A stretch of DNA of 64,000 nucleotides from Purshia tridentata (taxonomy: Eukaryota > Streptophyta > Magnoliopsida > Rosales > Rosaceae), in the NCBI GenBank assembly GCA_003254885.1, contig QANT01006078.1, forward strand, positions 39,205 to 103,204, read 5' to 3'. The notes below the pieces were generated by a model. It did no database searches. It was not told the DNA's origin and saw only the letters and a list, made by a program, of their open reading frames with translations. Made by a program: the position numbers and the translations under genes. The stretch's first letter is position 1. Each line of letters opens with the position of its first letter. This document shows positions 40,597 through 53,514 of the stretch, piece by piece.

Positions 40597-42555
40597 AATC
40601 AGTCTGTGATCCTTTTAACCTATTCTTTCTGTAAATAAATGGAAAATTCTTACCAAAAAGCTTGCCTCACTAGTTAACTCTTATAGCCTCTAAAGATATT
40701 GAGAAGATGACAGAAGATTTACAAGACAACATACAGAAGAATCATAGTGGAAATCTGTAGCTCTGGGTATATGTGGTCTAGATAGGTCTAGATAACAGTG
40801 GTATTTTATTTATTCAAGGTAGCTCTTCCTTCTAAGGATTTGTTGTTAGGAATTTGTTCTACAATCATTTGTTCCGGTATGATTTTTATACACAGGGGCT
40901 TGTTTTCTCCAAATTGTGACACTGCATGTACCATGAAAAATCTTTAAATGAAATGTTAGGTTGTATTTGGTTGTAAGAATGGTATGATAATGAGAATGGA
41001 ATAGGGAATGAAATAGAGGAAGGAATCGATCATAAAAGGAACCACTATAAAAGTTTAGCATGTTATTGTGACACATATCTTATTGTAGGACTTGTGTCGC
41101 TGAATCTAATGCGTTCATCCTTGTATATGATGACTTCTCAACTCACCTGTGTGCTATATTTATTGGTTAATTTATTTTTCACAAAACAATTATCATGGAA
41201 ATATTGAATTAAATTTGTAGGTATTACAATGAATTTTGAATCTGGAATCTGTGTCTCCACCCCACCCATATTGTGCTAGATTAAAAGGCATAATCCATTA
41301 GATTAGGGAGATGGCCAACCAGTTACAAAGTGTCAGGGGAAAGATGAATTTACAATTGGCTACACGCTTTTAGTTCATTCCAAATTTCCTATTAACTATT
41401 TCGCTTTTCTACCAAGCTTTTTAGTCATTTTATTTTCTTGTCTCTTTCTTCATCCTATTACCGGTATGAATCACTTTATAATTGAGAATTTGATTCATTT
41501 GTAGATGGTTAAGATTATTAATGTCATTTATTATATAAAGTCAAAACTCGATACAAAGTGCCATCATATTATCATATATACGGTATATATTTCACTCTTT
41601 CCCTTTCCTTTTCTCCAATAAGTTGAGCAGAATTGGCAGCGCATTTATTACTTATATGCACCTGTTTTTATGAAAGATTAATTTCATATTCATATGGCTG
41701 AATGTTTAATTACCAAGTGTATCCTCATGACAAAAAAAGAAAAAGGGAGAATTCTAGAGATTTTAAATTTGTATACCGATTTTGAATCTCAAGTAACATG
41801 ACATATTGCCACAAAGGTTCACCCACCTTATTTTGTAAAATTCTTTAGGATTTATTATTATTATTATTATTTTTGCCAATATTATGTTTAAACAACTTAA
41901 GACTGAGTATGTGGCATACCCATGCTACTTCATTTGGGATCCAATATGGTACACAAACTTAATTATAGCTGGTGTATGAGACATTAACTATTGATCTATG
42001 GTTTCTCTATAATGTTGGAGAGATCCTCAATTCAAATCTCCCATTTCAAAGTTTGTAAAAAAAGAATAAAAATTAAGAAAGGGTTTTAAAGTCAATGACT
42101 CAATCCCATGTATATTCTACTCACTTTGTTACTGCTAATTAAGAATGTCCAAGTTACTTTTATTGCCGCTGTGTATGGACACCATATATTCACAATGTTA
42201 CAACTTTGTTATTTTATTTTTAATTTATTATTAGACTGTGAATCTGGATCATTGATTATATTAATTCATTTGTAGATAAATAATGTATATTATTATTATA
42301 CATTCCTTTTAGACTGGTGAAAGGACAATAAAAGCTATATATAAAGGCAATCGATTGATCATTAATACATGATTGTGTGACTATTGACTAATAATTGCCA
42401 TAAACCATACTTAGCTTTTACTTTGAGAGGGTGTTTGAAATTGTAAGGTATAACCGCTAACCCCAAAGCCAGAATTGCAAGCTACGCCAAATCAAAAGCC
42501 CCACGTACTTACGACTCACTCCACCCCCCCTCTCTAATTTTTGTTAATCCTTTGC
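40597..42555. other. Intergenic region between ABCG and DUF547 genes
   Basis: It begins with the ABCG 3' UTR (AATAAA-like signal at about 40635). The rest is AT-rich with short runs of TTA/ATT and no conserved open frame. The DUF547 promoter should lie in the last several hundred bases. I see no repeat structure worth naming. Confidence 0.7.
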
Positions 42556-45500
42556 ATGATGTCCCACCCACAATATCATCAGCCAGAAGCTGAAAGCTCC
42601 CTCTCATCTTCTTCTCCAACACCCCAAAATTCTTTCCATTCAAATCACACGTCAACACCAAAAACAGCAACAGCCAGCAGAAGCTGCCACGACCATTCTT
42701 ATTCCTTTGCCACCAAGCCACTAGTTCGGTCGTCGACCTTGTCCCACCAACAACACTTTGAACTAAATCATCATCAAAACTTCACAAAGACTATCATTCC
42801 GAGGTCTTGCCTTTATGTTGCTTCATCTAGGAGGCCTCCAAGTACTTGGCTCAAGCTCATAATAAGCTGCAGTACAAGTACTGAGGTTTGCGACATGGCC
42901 ACCCCAAGGGATCACTTGTCTGTTCGCACACCATCAGAGATTGTAAGTTGCATGAACTGTTTGTAGTTGTGCTCTTAATTTCTAGCTATATAAGTATATA
43001 TTGCCTTTTCCTCTTTTTTTTGTTTTTTTGTTTTTTTATATCTTATGCAGGTTTATTTTGTGATACAGAGAAAAAAGAAGCTTAGTGGGCAGAGAAAGAA
43101 AGAGGAGCTTGAAAGAGAGGTAAATTGGTATTGTAATTGTATCTCAGGATAATATTGCTTTTTTTGGACCGATAATATTGCTTAACTAAGCCTTAGAAAC
43201 TAAGCCTTAAGTGTTATCTTCATGTATATTGTTAATATATTTTAGGATAATTTAGGATTTTGGAGTTCAATAGTTATTTAACATGTTGATCAATAATGTA
43301 AATAATAAGAATAATGCTATTTATAGACACTTATTTGAACACATTAGCTGATCATTTTATGTGATAATTTATGTAACCATGTCATATCAATTAATAAAAT
43401 GAGTTAACATGAACTTAAGTTTTAATTATTAGCTTATCAGCTCATGTCATTAATTAAATGACATCAGCACATCAACTATCACATAAAGTTATAAGTGTGT
43501 ACAATAGTATTACTCGAATAATAAATATTATTATTGATGCAGTACGTAACTTTCTTCTAAGTTCTAAATTGCTCATTCTCAACAAAAAAAAAAAAAGGTT
43601 TAAATTGCAGTTTTTTTTTTTAAATACCCAAAAGTTTTCAATTTTACCCATCCAAAAATGAAAATTAGAGCAGGTTCTTTCAAAGTACTCTTTCTGGTCC
43701 TTCGTTTGGAACCATCTTTTTCAAAGAGAATCTTGTGCTGAATTGGATTCCCAAGAACACTCTAGAGTTTAAGAACATCATTTCTTTCTACTGGAAGCGA
43801 AATTAAGAATCTGAAGTGTCATCAATAAGATTACGTACGATCGAATTGAAGTGTAGCTTTTGAAAAGGCATCCCCCCCCATCACCATTCACCAGCCTCTA
43901 CATATATAGTAAAGTCATGACTACTAATCAGTTTCGTGCCCAGAAAGCTTAAAAGCAATAAATGAGAACCATCCCTCTTAATAGTCCACACTCCAAAGCA
44001 TATATTCAAAATTTTATATACATATATTATATATACATACTGTACTTTGAGATATTTAATTGGTTAATTATATGTAACAATACATTATTTATAGAGATAA
44101 TTCCATGTTTGGTCCACTTATTTGTTACAAGTCTCGTGTTGGTCCACAATTTTTTTTAAGTGCCAAGTGAATACATGAATTAATTACTTGTACCACATTG
44201 GTACATTTCGTCAAAACACCACAAAAAAACATAAGTTTTGTCCACGTGGAGGTGCAAATGGGTCAATTCATATCCTAATGTGAGTGAAATAGAGACAATT
44301 AGGATCACATGATTTTGTTATTCAAATAGGGTCACGAATTGACCCCAATTGACCAACACTTTTTTTGAACAACAAAACCATTTGACCCTATTTGACTCAC
44401 ATTAGGACATGAATTGACTCATTGCCCCTTCATGTGAACAAATTTGTCTGTTTGAAGTGTTTTAATGAAATAGACCAACCAAATACATGTCTATTTGATT
44501 CAGAAAAATAAGATAATGAAGTTTGTTTTTTCTTTTTTCATTGATGAATTTTGGAGTAATAGGTTTCTATTTTGTAGGTCTCTTTGCTTCAAAAAATGTT
44601 GAATCAAGAAGAGAAAGTACACGAGATTTTGGACCATGTCTATAGCCAGAAAAGTATTGGGTCTGCTATTTGTATCCCGAGATTCCTTCCTCCCAAGGTA
44701 TTTTAATTGAATAATTTCCTCCTTTTTCTTGTTACACCTTTGCACAATGCCATTCATTCTTTGAAGCCACCTTAATTATGAGAATGAAACGTTTCTTTTG
44801 GATCAATTAGAAAATTACAAAGTAACGTATTAAACTCTATTAAGGATGTGATCAAAAAGCGGAAAAAAACTGTAAAAACTCTGCGTCTGTTCTTTAATTA
44901 AAGAATGAACGTCTGCAAAGAGATATTCTAGACAAAGTTATTTTAACAATGTTTTAAAATATATAAATATTAAAGAAATGACAACAATATTCAAAATCTT
45001 TTAGTATATTATGTCGTCAAATTGTAAGTCAATGTTATGATTCACAATTGCATAATTACATTACATGTCAAACTAGTTAACACAACAGTATAAGTGATTA
45101 TTTTTGTTTTTTAGGCAAACAAATTAAGATTGCATTAAACTGAAATGGAGGTTACAGGACAATCTCTAGCAATAGAGTCTTAACACCAACATTAATGGTG
45201 ATTAAGTAGTTAAATGATTGCCAAACAAATTATTAATATAAATTCCAAACCTTAATTTCCACTTATTGTTTTATCTATGTAGACCCACCCAAAAAGAAAC
45301 AAAATGAATTTGTTCATAAATCAACTAGTGAATTTTTGGTTCATATAGAATAAATATTTTACTCTTTATGAGTAATGCAGATGAAGGAGCTTCTAGCAGA
45401 GCTAGCTATGGTTGAAGAAGAAATTGCTCGACTTGAAGGCCAAATCAGCCAACTTCAACTTGGACTGAAACATGAAGAAGAAGCTACCAAGGAACCAAAA

Positions 45501-48500
45501 TATAAGCAATGGCAAAATGGAATTAGTAACGTAATTACTAGCAACCCCCTTGCCCGTTCATCAAATATAATAATGCCAAGCCCCATGAACAAAGGTGTTA
45601 ATAATCATGAGAGAATAGGATATGAAACAAAGGCATTGCATTTCATAAGCAAAGCTATAAAAGGTGATTATGATCTTAATAATGACTTCAGCCCAAGTGA
45701 GAAAATGGGAAACTTATTGAGAGCTGGACTTGCTGACCAGAAAGAAAATTTTTTCAATATTGAGGAGGCTAGATTTCAAAATAAGGTTCCTAGAAAAGGT
45801 GGATTAATGTTGAGGTCACCCTCACCCTTGCGAGTTCCAAGGCATCCATCACCAAAGGTGTGTTCTATTCCTTTTTATTTTGTTTTGTAGAAAATTATTG
45901 TATGTGTCGATTATATATATAACTTCCTTCTTAAAATATGCACTTTTATTTTGTAGTGGATCCTATATGTATATATACCTATTTCAAACACATACATATG
46001 TTACTTGTAAGAATAGGATTGTGTATAACCAATGCATCCAAAAATTCCTTCCTGGAATTATATGATATGGACATTATGGTATACAAATAAATTTTTAATC
46101 TTTGTATTTTATGAGTTCATTTTTCCATACTAGGGTACATATTTGTCAATCATTAGATCTATTTGTATGTCATACGATGTCTATACCATAGATGAACTCA
46201 AATTCATCTTGCTTTTAGTGCATTATAGTAGGTAAACAAGCTACTAATATTACTTGTATGAGTAGTTGATATGACTCAAGGGCATTTTTAATTAAAGATA
46301 TATGTTCAAAATTTCATGCATTCATAATGATTCATCGGTCCTTATTGAGTAGTGTAGTTTTCTCCTTTTGAGATAGGGGTAATGAACTAGATGAATCCTA
46401 ATTTTAAGGGTGTGCATTGTATTCCAATTATTTTGTTTTATTAGATAAAAAAGGAAAAAGAAGTATGATAATGAATGAATGAATGGTAGCTTAGTGATTG
46501 GAATGTCCCATTTCTCAAACCTTTGACTGGACAAATTGATATGGAGATACTATGATCAGTCTATATATATTTATTAGCATGCATAATGACACTTGCAATT
46601 CTGATCTGCTTATTTATCACCAATATTTAATGGTTTTTACTTTTTATTTTTCTCAGCTAAGAGATAGAAATCCAATGATTTCTTCAGAACTCCCACCAAA
46701 ATCTCAGTCAATTCCAACACAAGTAGAAGATAGCAGCCAGAACTGGCAACCAAACAGGCTCTCTGAGGAGATTATGAAGTGCCTAAACTTTATATATGTT
46801 AGGCTGCTTAGAACAAGCAGAACAATGGAATTAGAGAAGACAGGCCCAATTTCCAGGTCTCTGAACTCTTCTACAACCTCAAGAAGCTTCAGAGATGATT
46901 CCAGCTTAAACTCAAAGTCAAGCCTTCTGTTGCAGAAGGAATCAAGGCAACAAGACCCTTATGGTATCTTCAATGTGGAAGAGTCTATTCCTAGGGACAT
47001 TGGCCCTTACAAGAACTTGGTTATCTTCACCTCAACCTCTATGGACCCCAAATCCATTTCAGCCTCCAATTCTATTCCTTTAATAAGAAAATTAAGGTAT
47101 GAATTCTGAAAATCATGCTATGGAGTTTCAAATATTATAATGTTCTACATGATCATGAGTTTTTTAATAATAGATTTTCCCGATTGTCCTTGTGCACCAC
47201 AGGGTATTGATGAACAATCTCCAGGTGGTGGATTTGGGGTCCTTGACATACCAACAGAAGTTAGCATTCTGGATCAACATGTACAATGCCTGTATCATGA
47301 ATGTATATATGAAAAAGCTTCTCTCTTTTTTTATTTCCTTCTGCTTTTCATTTGAGAGAAGTTTAGCCTGAAGTGTGAATGCTACCTTATCAATTTTTGC
47401 AGGCTTGTCACTCTAAAGTACAAATTTAGGCACACATCAGGATAGCACTGTAGAGTTATATATTATTAATCCATCCTCCTGTCCAAGTTCTCATGTTGTG
47501 TATTTACTTGAAATATTTTTACTATTTTCAGGGTTTTCTCCAACATGGAGTGCCTCCTTCGGCTGAAAAATTGATTGCATTAATGAACAAGGTAAGCCCC
47601 AAACTTTAACTGAAACGATCATACTGCTCTATATGAAAGTAGGTATCAACTACTTGTTTCTTGATGATAAAGTTATATATTGAAGTATCAGAAACAGCTT
47701 ACTTCCAAGAAGGGAACAAATAATTATAACCAAAACTTTTATCCTTCACTTAATTGTGATCTTGGGAATAAGAAACAATTAATGGTTTGAATTCAGGCGA
47801 CCCTGAACATAGGAGGTAATGTTTTAAATGCTCAATCCATAGAAGCGTATATTCTGAGGAAGCCTGCGTCACCTACCAGTATAAAAGAGGTAAATATGAC
47901 TGATTCCATGATTTTTTTGTACAAGGTACAGTGGTTATTGAATTAGTATGAATCTCCTTTCATGTCAATTTTCCTAGGCTTTCCGGATGGGCGATAAAGA
48001 TGATAAATGGGCCGTTGTTCGCGAACTCTATGGTCTTGAGTTCATGGATCCTAATGTCACATTTGCTCTGTGTTGTGGAACTCGTTCTTCCCCAGCAGTA
48101 AGTTGATATTGTTGAGAGTATATGTTGCATCAGGAATGTAAAGCCTAATGTTACAATATATAATGTCTCGTGAATGGAACTTTTTCATGTGCATGTTAAA
48201 ATTTTAAGAAATGTTACATTTACTCAGGTGAGGATATACACAGCTGATGGTGTTGTAGCAGAGTTGGAGAAATCAAAGCTGGAGTACCTGCAAGCATCAA
48301 TTGTGGTGACAAGCACAAAGAAAATTGCATTCCCAGAACTACTGCTAGGGAACATCCTTGATTTTGCTGTGGATGTAGACTCACTAGTGCAGTGGGTGTG
48401 CCACCAGTTACCTACATCTGGGTCATTGAGAAAATCATTGGTGGATTGCTTCAGGGGACATAGCAGTGGCAAAATTTCTACCACTGTTGAGAAAATGGCA

Positions 48501-48536
48501 TATGATTTTGAGTTTCAGTATCTATTGGCCATGTAA
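42556..48536 (+). CDS. MIP1 leucine-zipper / DUF547 domain protein
   Basis: A plant protein of unknown biochemical function. The N-terminal coiled coil is annotated in the family as 'ternary complex factor MIP1 leucine zipper', followed by DUF547. Ten exons: 42556-42942, 43051-43119, 44578-44697, 45381-45857, 46657-47096, 47203-47302, 47532-47591, 47797-47889, 47978-48097 and 48228-48536, giving 724 residues. Residues 1-129 are Ser/His-rich and poorly conserved. About 130-240 are coiled coil (KKLSGQRKKEELEREVSLLQ, then KELLAELAMVEEEIARLEGQ). LSEEIMKCLNFIYVRLLR opens the central part. DUF547 follows, with LAFWINMYNACIMNGFLQHG, GGNVLNAQSIEAYILRKP and FALCCGTRSSPAVRIYTA. The start is the first ATG of an open exon; an ATG three bases on is as likely. 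Exon 1 is the least certain exon. Intron 2 carries two hairpin elements. Confidence 0.87.
43309..43516. repeat. About 208-bp MITE-like inverted-repeat element in DUF547 intron 2
   Basis: ATAATGCTATTTATAGACAC at 43311 pairs inversely with bases ending at about 43514. The inner TTATGTGATAATTTATGTAA pairs with a segment near 43470-43490. The arms make up most of the element, as in MITEs that fold into hairpins. No coding capacity. Confidence 0.7.
44185..44497. repeat. About 310-bp long inverted-repeat element in DUF547 intron 2
   Basis: The left arm 44185-44294 is inverse to the right arm 44387-44497 over about 105 bases with scattered mismatches. The cores are GTCAATTCATATCCTAATGT and its inverse. 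The loop is about 90 bases. The right arm ends about 80 bases before exon 3 (44578). The intronic RNA could fold into a long hairpin. Confidence 0.75.
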
Positions 48537-50724
48537 CTGTAATGAAGTCCCTGATTTTCTTGGTTTGGAGTTAACTATCTCATGTATACCAAGTATGTAT
48601 ATGAAATAAATTGAGGGATTGGAGTATATATGGATATTTGGACTCTAATTAAAGCCTTAAACTTGTTTAATCTCGGTTCTGTCGCCCCATGTGAACGTGC
48701 TTTGATAGCATGTTAAAGGCCATGGATCTAACTCATCTTTAAAATTGTCTTGTAAGGGGAGGAGGATTGCCCAATACTTATACACTGAATAACTCAACTG
48801 TATACTAACAATTTAGGATTTATCTAGGTGTTCCAAACTCATATTTTAGTGGATACCAATAAAATTCAAGTCTTCTAAAAGACTCATAGATTTTATTAAG
48901 TAATGAATTTTGGTGGATTTGGATGAATTTTGTTTAAATAACAAAGGTCATGAGAATACAGCTTATTCTCCTTAGATTTTGATGAATTATATAAAAATCC
49001 ATTAAAATCCCTTGAATTTAAAATCCATTAAAATCCTTTGTTAAGGATAAGGATGAGCACGGTTCGGTTTAGTCTAAAATGGACATAAATTGGAAACCAA
49101 ACCAATCAATTTAAGAGTTTGGTGTGGTCCGATTTGGCACAAAAATAGTTTGTAAACCGAACCAAACTAAACCACTTATAAATAATTTGGTATGGTTTGG
49201 TTAAGTAGTTTGTGTATTAAAAAAAAAAAAACTTTGAATTCAACCAGTACTAATCAAATAATTAATTATTAAATTTGAAATAACTTTACTAAAACATTCA
49301 AATACACCATCTACACTAACAAAATAATAAAACATAAAATAATATCAAAATAAGAATAGGTTAATTGACTTTAAATACCAAATTTTAATAATTTTTTAGT
49401 TTAGATACTAAATTTTAATAGCATTTTAGATTAGGTACTAGTTGAAAAGTCAAACATAATAATATAATAAAAGGCACTATAATTCACAAATATTACATCA
49501 CATGCCACTACAATAAAATATATATATATATTACATCCATACTATTACATTAATTTATACTATATTGCGTTAAAACTAAAAAATCAATTCAATCATATCT
49601 TAACTGTGACTGTTTTATAATGTAGTTATGATTGTCTTGGTAAGTTGAAAAATACAACTCCCACCACTATACTAAGTGTTATTTTGAGTAAAAGTATTGT
49701 TTTGACCTCTATTTATACTATATTGTAACACAATTTCTCCTAAAAAAATTTCAATTTAGTCACAAACTAACTGTGACTGTATTTCAATTTAGTTATGATT
49801 GTTATTCAGTCACAACTAAATTTGAAGTTGAGTGTCATACAATCACAACTAAAACTGAAGTTGAGACTATATTAACTAATTTTCAAGACAATATAAAAGT
49901 ATCAAGGACAATTTTACCAAAACTTTATAAATTTTATCTATAAACCATCATATGTAGCCCAAAGGACAATAGAAGGGCATATTTGTCAAACAAATAAAGC
50001 CCAAAACAAATGGGCTATAAATTTGTGACCTATTCTAAAAATCAAGTTCATTAATTAGTAACCAAATCTAAAAATTATGAGCAAAACTAATTTTTTAGAA
50101 AAATATTAAAACTAAGTATTTAATCTTAAATTTCTATATAAGAATATGTGTAAGTATAATATGTCACATTTAAAAAAATTAAAAAATATAATAAATGGTC
50201 CAATTTGTAGAAATTTCAAATCACAACCGAACCAATAAGAACAATTTACTTTGGTTTGGTTTGACTTTGAGTTTTCAGTACCTAAACGAAACCGGGTTAA
50301 CGGTTTGGTCCGGCCGGATTTTACAAAGATGAAAGGGGCGTAACATAACGGAGCATAACCCAGGCAACAAGTCTACTAACGCCGTCATTTGCTTTACGTA
50401 CGCGACGGCGAAACACCAAAGTTCTATTCTTCTGTCACCTTCCGGACTCCATTCCAATTCAACTTTCTAATGCATTTCAAATCCGTCACACTACTACACA
50501 GTCTACACAGACTACACTAGACTAGTAGACTCTACTACTCACTCTCTCCTTGCTTGTTTCAGCTTTTTGGGTTCCTGGAGCTCTCTCTTTTCTTTCCCTT
50601 CTGAACATCAAAATGTGATTAAAATAAATAAATAAATAAAAAACTTCTCTTTTGTTCCAAAACTAAAGTTCTCACAGTCGATTCCATTATTTTAAGCTCG
50701 GTTCGAGGCCCTCTCAACTTTGGC
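48537..50724. other. Intergenic region between DUF547 and TRF-like genes
   Basis: It starts with the DUF547 3' UTR (AATAAA-like at about 48604). A probable dispersed repeat lies at 49044-50310. The TRF-like promoter and leader follow from about 50310. I see no gene; the frame at 50275-50457 on the minus strand has no conserved motif. Confidence 0.7.
49044..50310. repeat. Probable dispersed repeat with GGTTCGGTTT-type inverted ends
   Basis: The left end carries GAGCACGGTTCGGTTTAGTC and several AACCAAACC-like motifs. The right end (about 50220-50310) carries the inverse (CGAACC, GGTTTGGTTTG). Between them the DNA is very AT-rich. This pattern is common in plant dispersed repeats, but the borders and the class cannot be fixed by eye. 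Confidence 0.35.
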
Positions 50725-50899
50725 ATGAGGTAATTTCTCTTTCATTTTCATGGTGTTCCTCCCCGTTTTATAAGAAATGATTTTTTTTTTGGTCACTACT
50801 TCTTTTCTGGTCATGAGGTAATTTCTCTTTCATTTTCATAGTGTTCCTCCCCTTTTTATAAGAAATGATTATTTTTTTTTCACTACTTCTTTTCTGGTC
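50724..50899 (+). repeat. 88-bp tandem duplication of the TRF-like start-codon/donor junction
   Basis: CATGAGGTAATTTCTCTTTC occurs at 50724 and at 50812, and the following about 70 bases also match apart from length changes in the T run. Each copy holds an ATG-AG|GTAA junction, so either could supply the same two-base-offset start codon and donor. Confidence 0.85.
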
Positions 50900-53460
50900 C
50901 TACATGCATTTCACAGCTCCTTTCTTGTGTTTAAAGTTTGCTTATTATGTTTTGCCTTGTGGGTTCTTGTAGGTGCTTATCTTCAGTCCAAATATTTGAA
51001 GAATTTTTATGCTTATTGTCTAATTTGTTTACTGGGATCCAATGAATGTATGATATGAGGTTAATCTGCATGGTTGTACATTGCCTTTGTTCTTCCTTCT
51101 TTCAAAAATAATTTTCTGTATGTTGGTAATTGTATGAAGTATACAAGTAGCACAGTGACATCTCTTCAGTACGGGTTCGGTTTCCTGTTATTACTCAATG
51201 ATCCCATTGTGGTTAAAAAATCTCCCCACCAAAGAAAAATGAAATTATAGAGGACGAATTCGGTGCATTTAGTTTGAAACTGAACGTTTGAATTCTTGAA
51301 GCAAATTAGTGAATATAAAAGAGAAACTGAACCTTGTGAAATTTGTGATGTGTTGTTCATTAATTTCCGTTGGTTCCAGATGCCTATGTAAAACACAACT
51401 CAACTATTCATTCTTATGTAGTGCTTGATGGGGCCTCTTCTGAATGAAAATTTGTGTCTTTCCTACCTTTTACTTAGCATTATAGTACGCATGAAAAGAA
51501 CAGTGAACCTGTGATTCATTTAAAGATTGTTTTACAGAATGGTTTTAGGTCTCTACCTCATAGTATCTCTTTCCTGTATAGTAAGATTTAGTGTGTAATA
51601 ATATATATAATATACTCATTCCATTTGGATTTTCAAACTTGAAATGTATATATAGGCAAGTAGAGAGCAAATTCAAGACCACAATGGATACATTGTCCGA
51701 GGAAATTTTGGAAACTGCTGATGAGATTGCAAACATGTTCACCTGTAAGCTCAATGAGGTAAGTGTACTTTTAAATCTAGTCAAAAAGAATAATTCAGTA
51801 TTCTCCTTGGGTCGCTCACCATATTGCAATTTTTGACTGAGGTAAACATCTTTCTCATTTTGCAGTCTGACAAGACTGTGATTACAAAGTGCATGATAAT
51901 TCTTAAAAATTTACTTTGAACAATATTCTTATTAGTTATATGTAGATGCTGGCTGATAATATTTATATAATCGCTCCAACATGGTTGTGAAAAGGTGAAT
52001 GCCATTCATTCACATTGGTTTTCTTTATATTTAATGCTAGACCCATGTTAAATCTTTCAATGGAGATTTTTATATATCATTAATAAAGGGGACAGTACTT
52101 TTGAGATTTGACAAAATGAATTTTGGTACAATTCCTAGCATGTTGAACTAGGGTTTTGTTTGTCTAAATGGGTGTCAAACAAATTGAGATTTTATGGGAT
52201 AAGGTATTAACCTTCCTATTGGACTCACTAACATTCCTAAAATCCACTATTCTTATAGCATATCACTTGAGTTAAGTTGAATTATCTGATTAATGATTCC
52301 AAGCATTGTTTCTAAACTGAAATATGATTTCATTTTATAGTCTTTTCTTCCCAAATAATTGGAAGTTCCCAATGCTGGTGTTTACTTATGACAGTATCTC
52401 TTGTTTTGTAGTTGGCCCCAGATGTACCCATTTTCACTGCCTCAGAAGATGAAGCTGTAGACTTGAAGGAATGCTTAGTAGAACCTGTATATAACAACGA
52501 CTTGGTTGATGGTGTTCTTGATTTTTACACATTCGAATCGCTAAATTGGTTCGATGATGAAGATATCTCAGGGAATCTTGGGTACGATAAGATAAAACTT
52601 GATATTGGTAATCTCTCTCCCTCTCCCTCTCTCTCATACTTAATTTGTATTTATGTATTTATATTTTGAAATATTATATAATGATTGTGCACTTCAATAA
52701 AATGTGTTGATTAATTAGCTTACTAGTTAGCCAGCCAACTCTGAAAGTTGTACTCGCTACAATGCATGCCATATTACCCTTACTAAAACTATAATTGGTG
52801 TCAAATCTAGTCTGAAATACAAGGCTTCCAAGGGTAAAACTATAACATGAAATTGAAACATTGATTGGCCTCCTTCTTTTATTATGTAAATGGACTGTTC
52901 TAGGAGCTCTGACCTTTTATCGTAATTTGAAAGATATTTACGAATGATGCTTAGGCGCATTTCAGTCATTTTGAAGTCTCCTTTGACCATCCATGAAGTG
53001 ATTCTTAGAATAAGGAGATGATTTGTGAAACTGATGAAAAGAGGATGGTCACTGAATAATGAGGTGTCACTGTTCTCAGTTTTTAGCAAGCAAACTTATG
53101 GAGGTTTTGATTTTGAATGTTCTTTTTTTTTTAGGTATGGGAGGATTTCTGGATGATTTGGTTTATTGTAATCTTTTTTACAGATTATCAGAATTTAGTG
53201 ACTTTTACATAAAATGCAACAAATGCCTTTCTATTATGATGTATAAATTATAGTATACTACACTTACATTGTTCTAAATCATGTGGTGTCATTTAGTCAA
53301 CCGGGGCTTCTGTCACAGGCCAACAAGCTGTGTTTGAACACTATATATTAATATATATATATATATATATTTATATCTAAATTGTCTTGCAGATGTACTG
53401 CATCCTAATCTCACTAAAGGAGAGAAAGAGAGCATAGAGGTATGGCCTCTGGTGATTGCG

Positions 53461-53514
<54 letters not shown>

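Noticed and set aside
42541-42555. Extension of the DUF547 first exon to a TTG at 42541
   Set aside because: No reason to use a non-ATG start; the first in-frame ATG is at 42556. For the same reason the PP2C start was moved from a TTG at 8356 to ATG 8359, and the ABCG start from a TTG at 30717 to ATG 30729.
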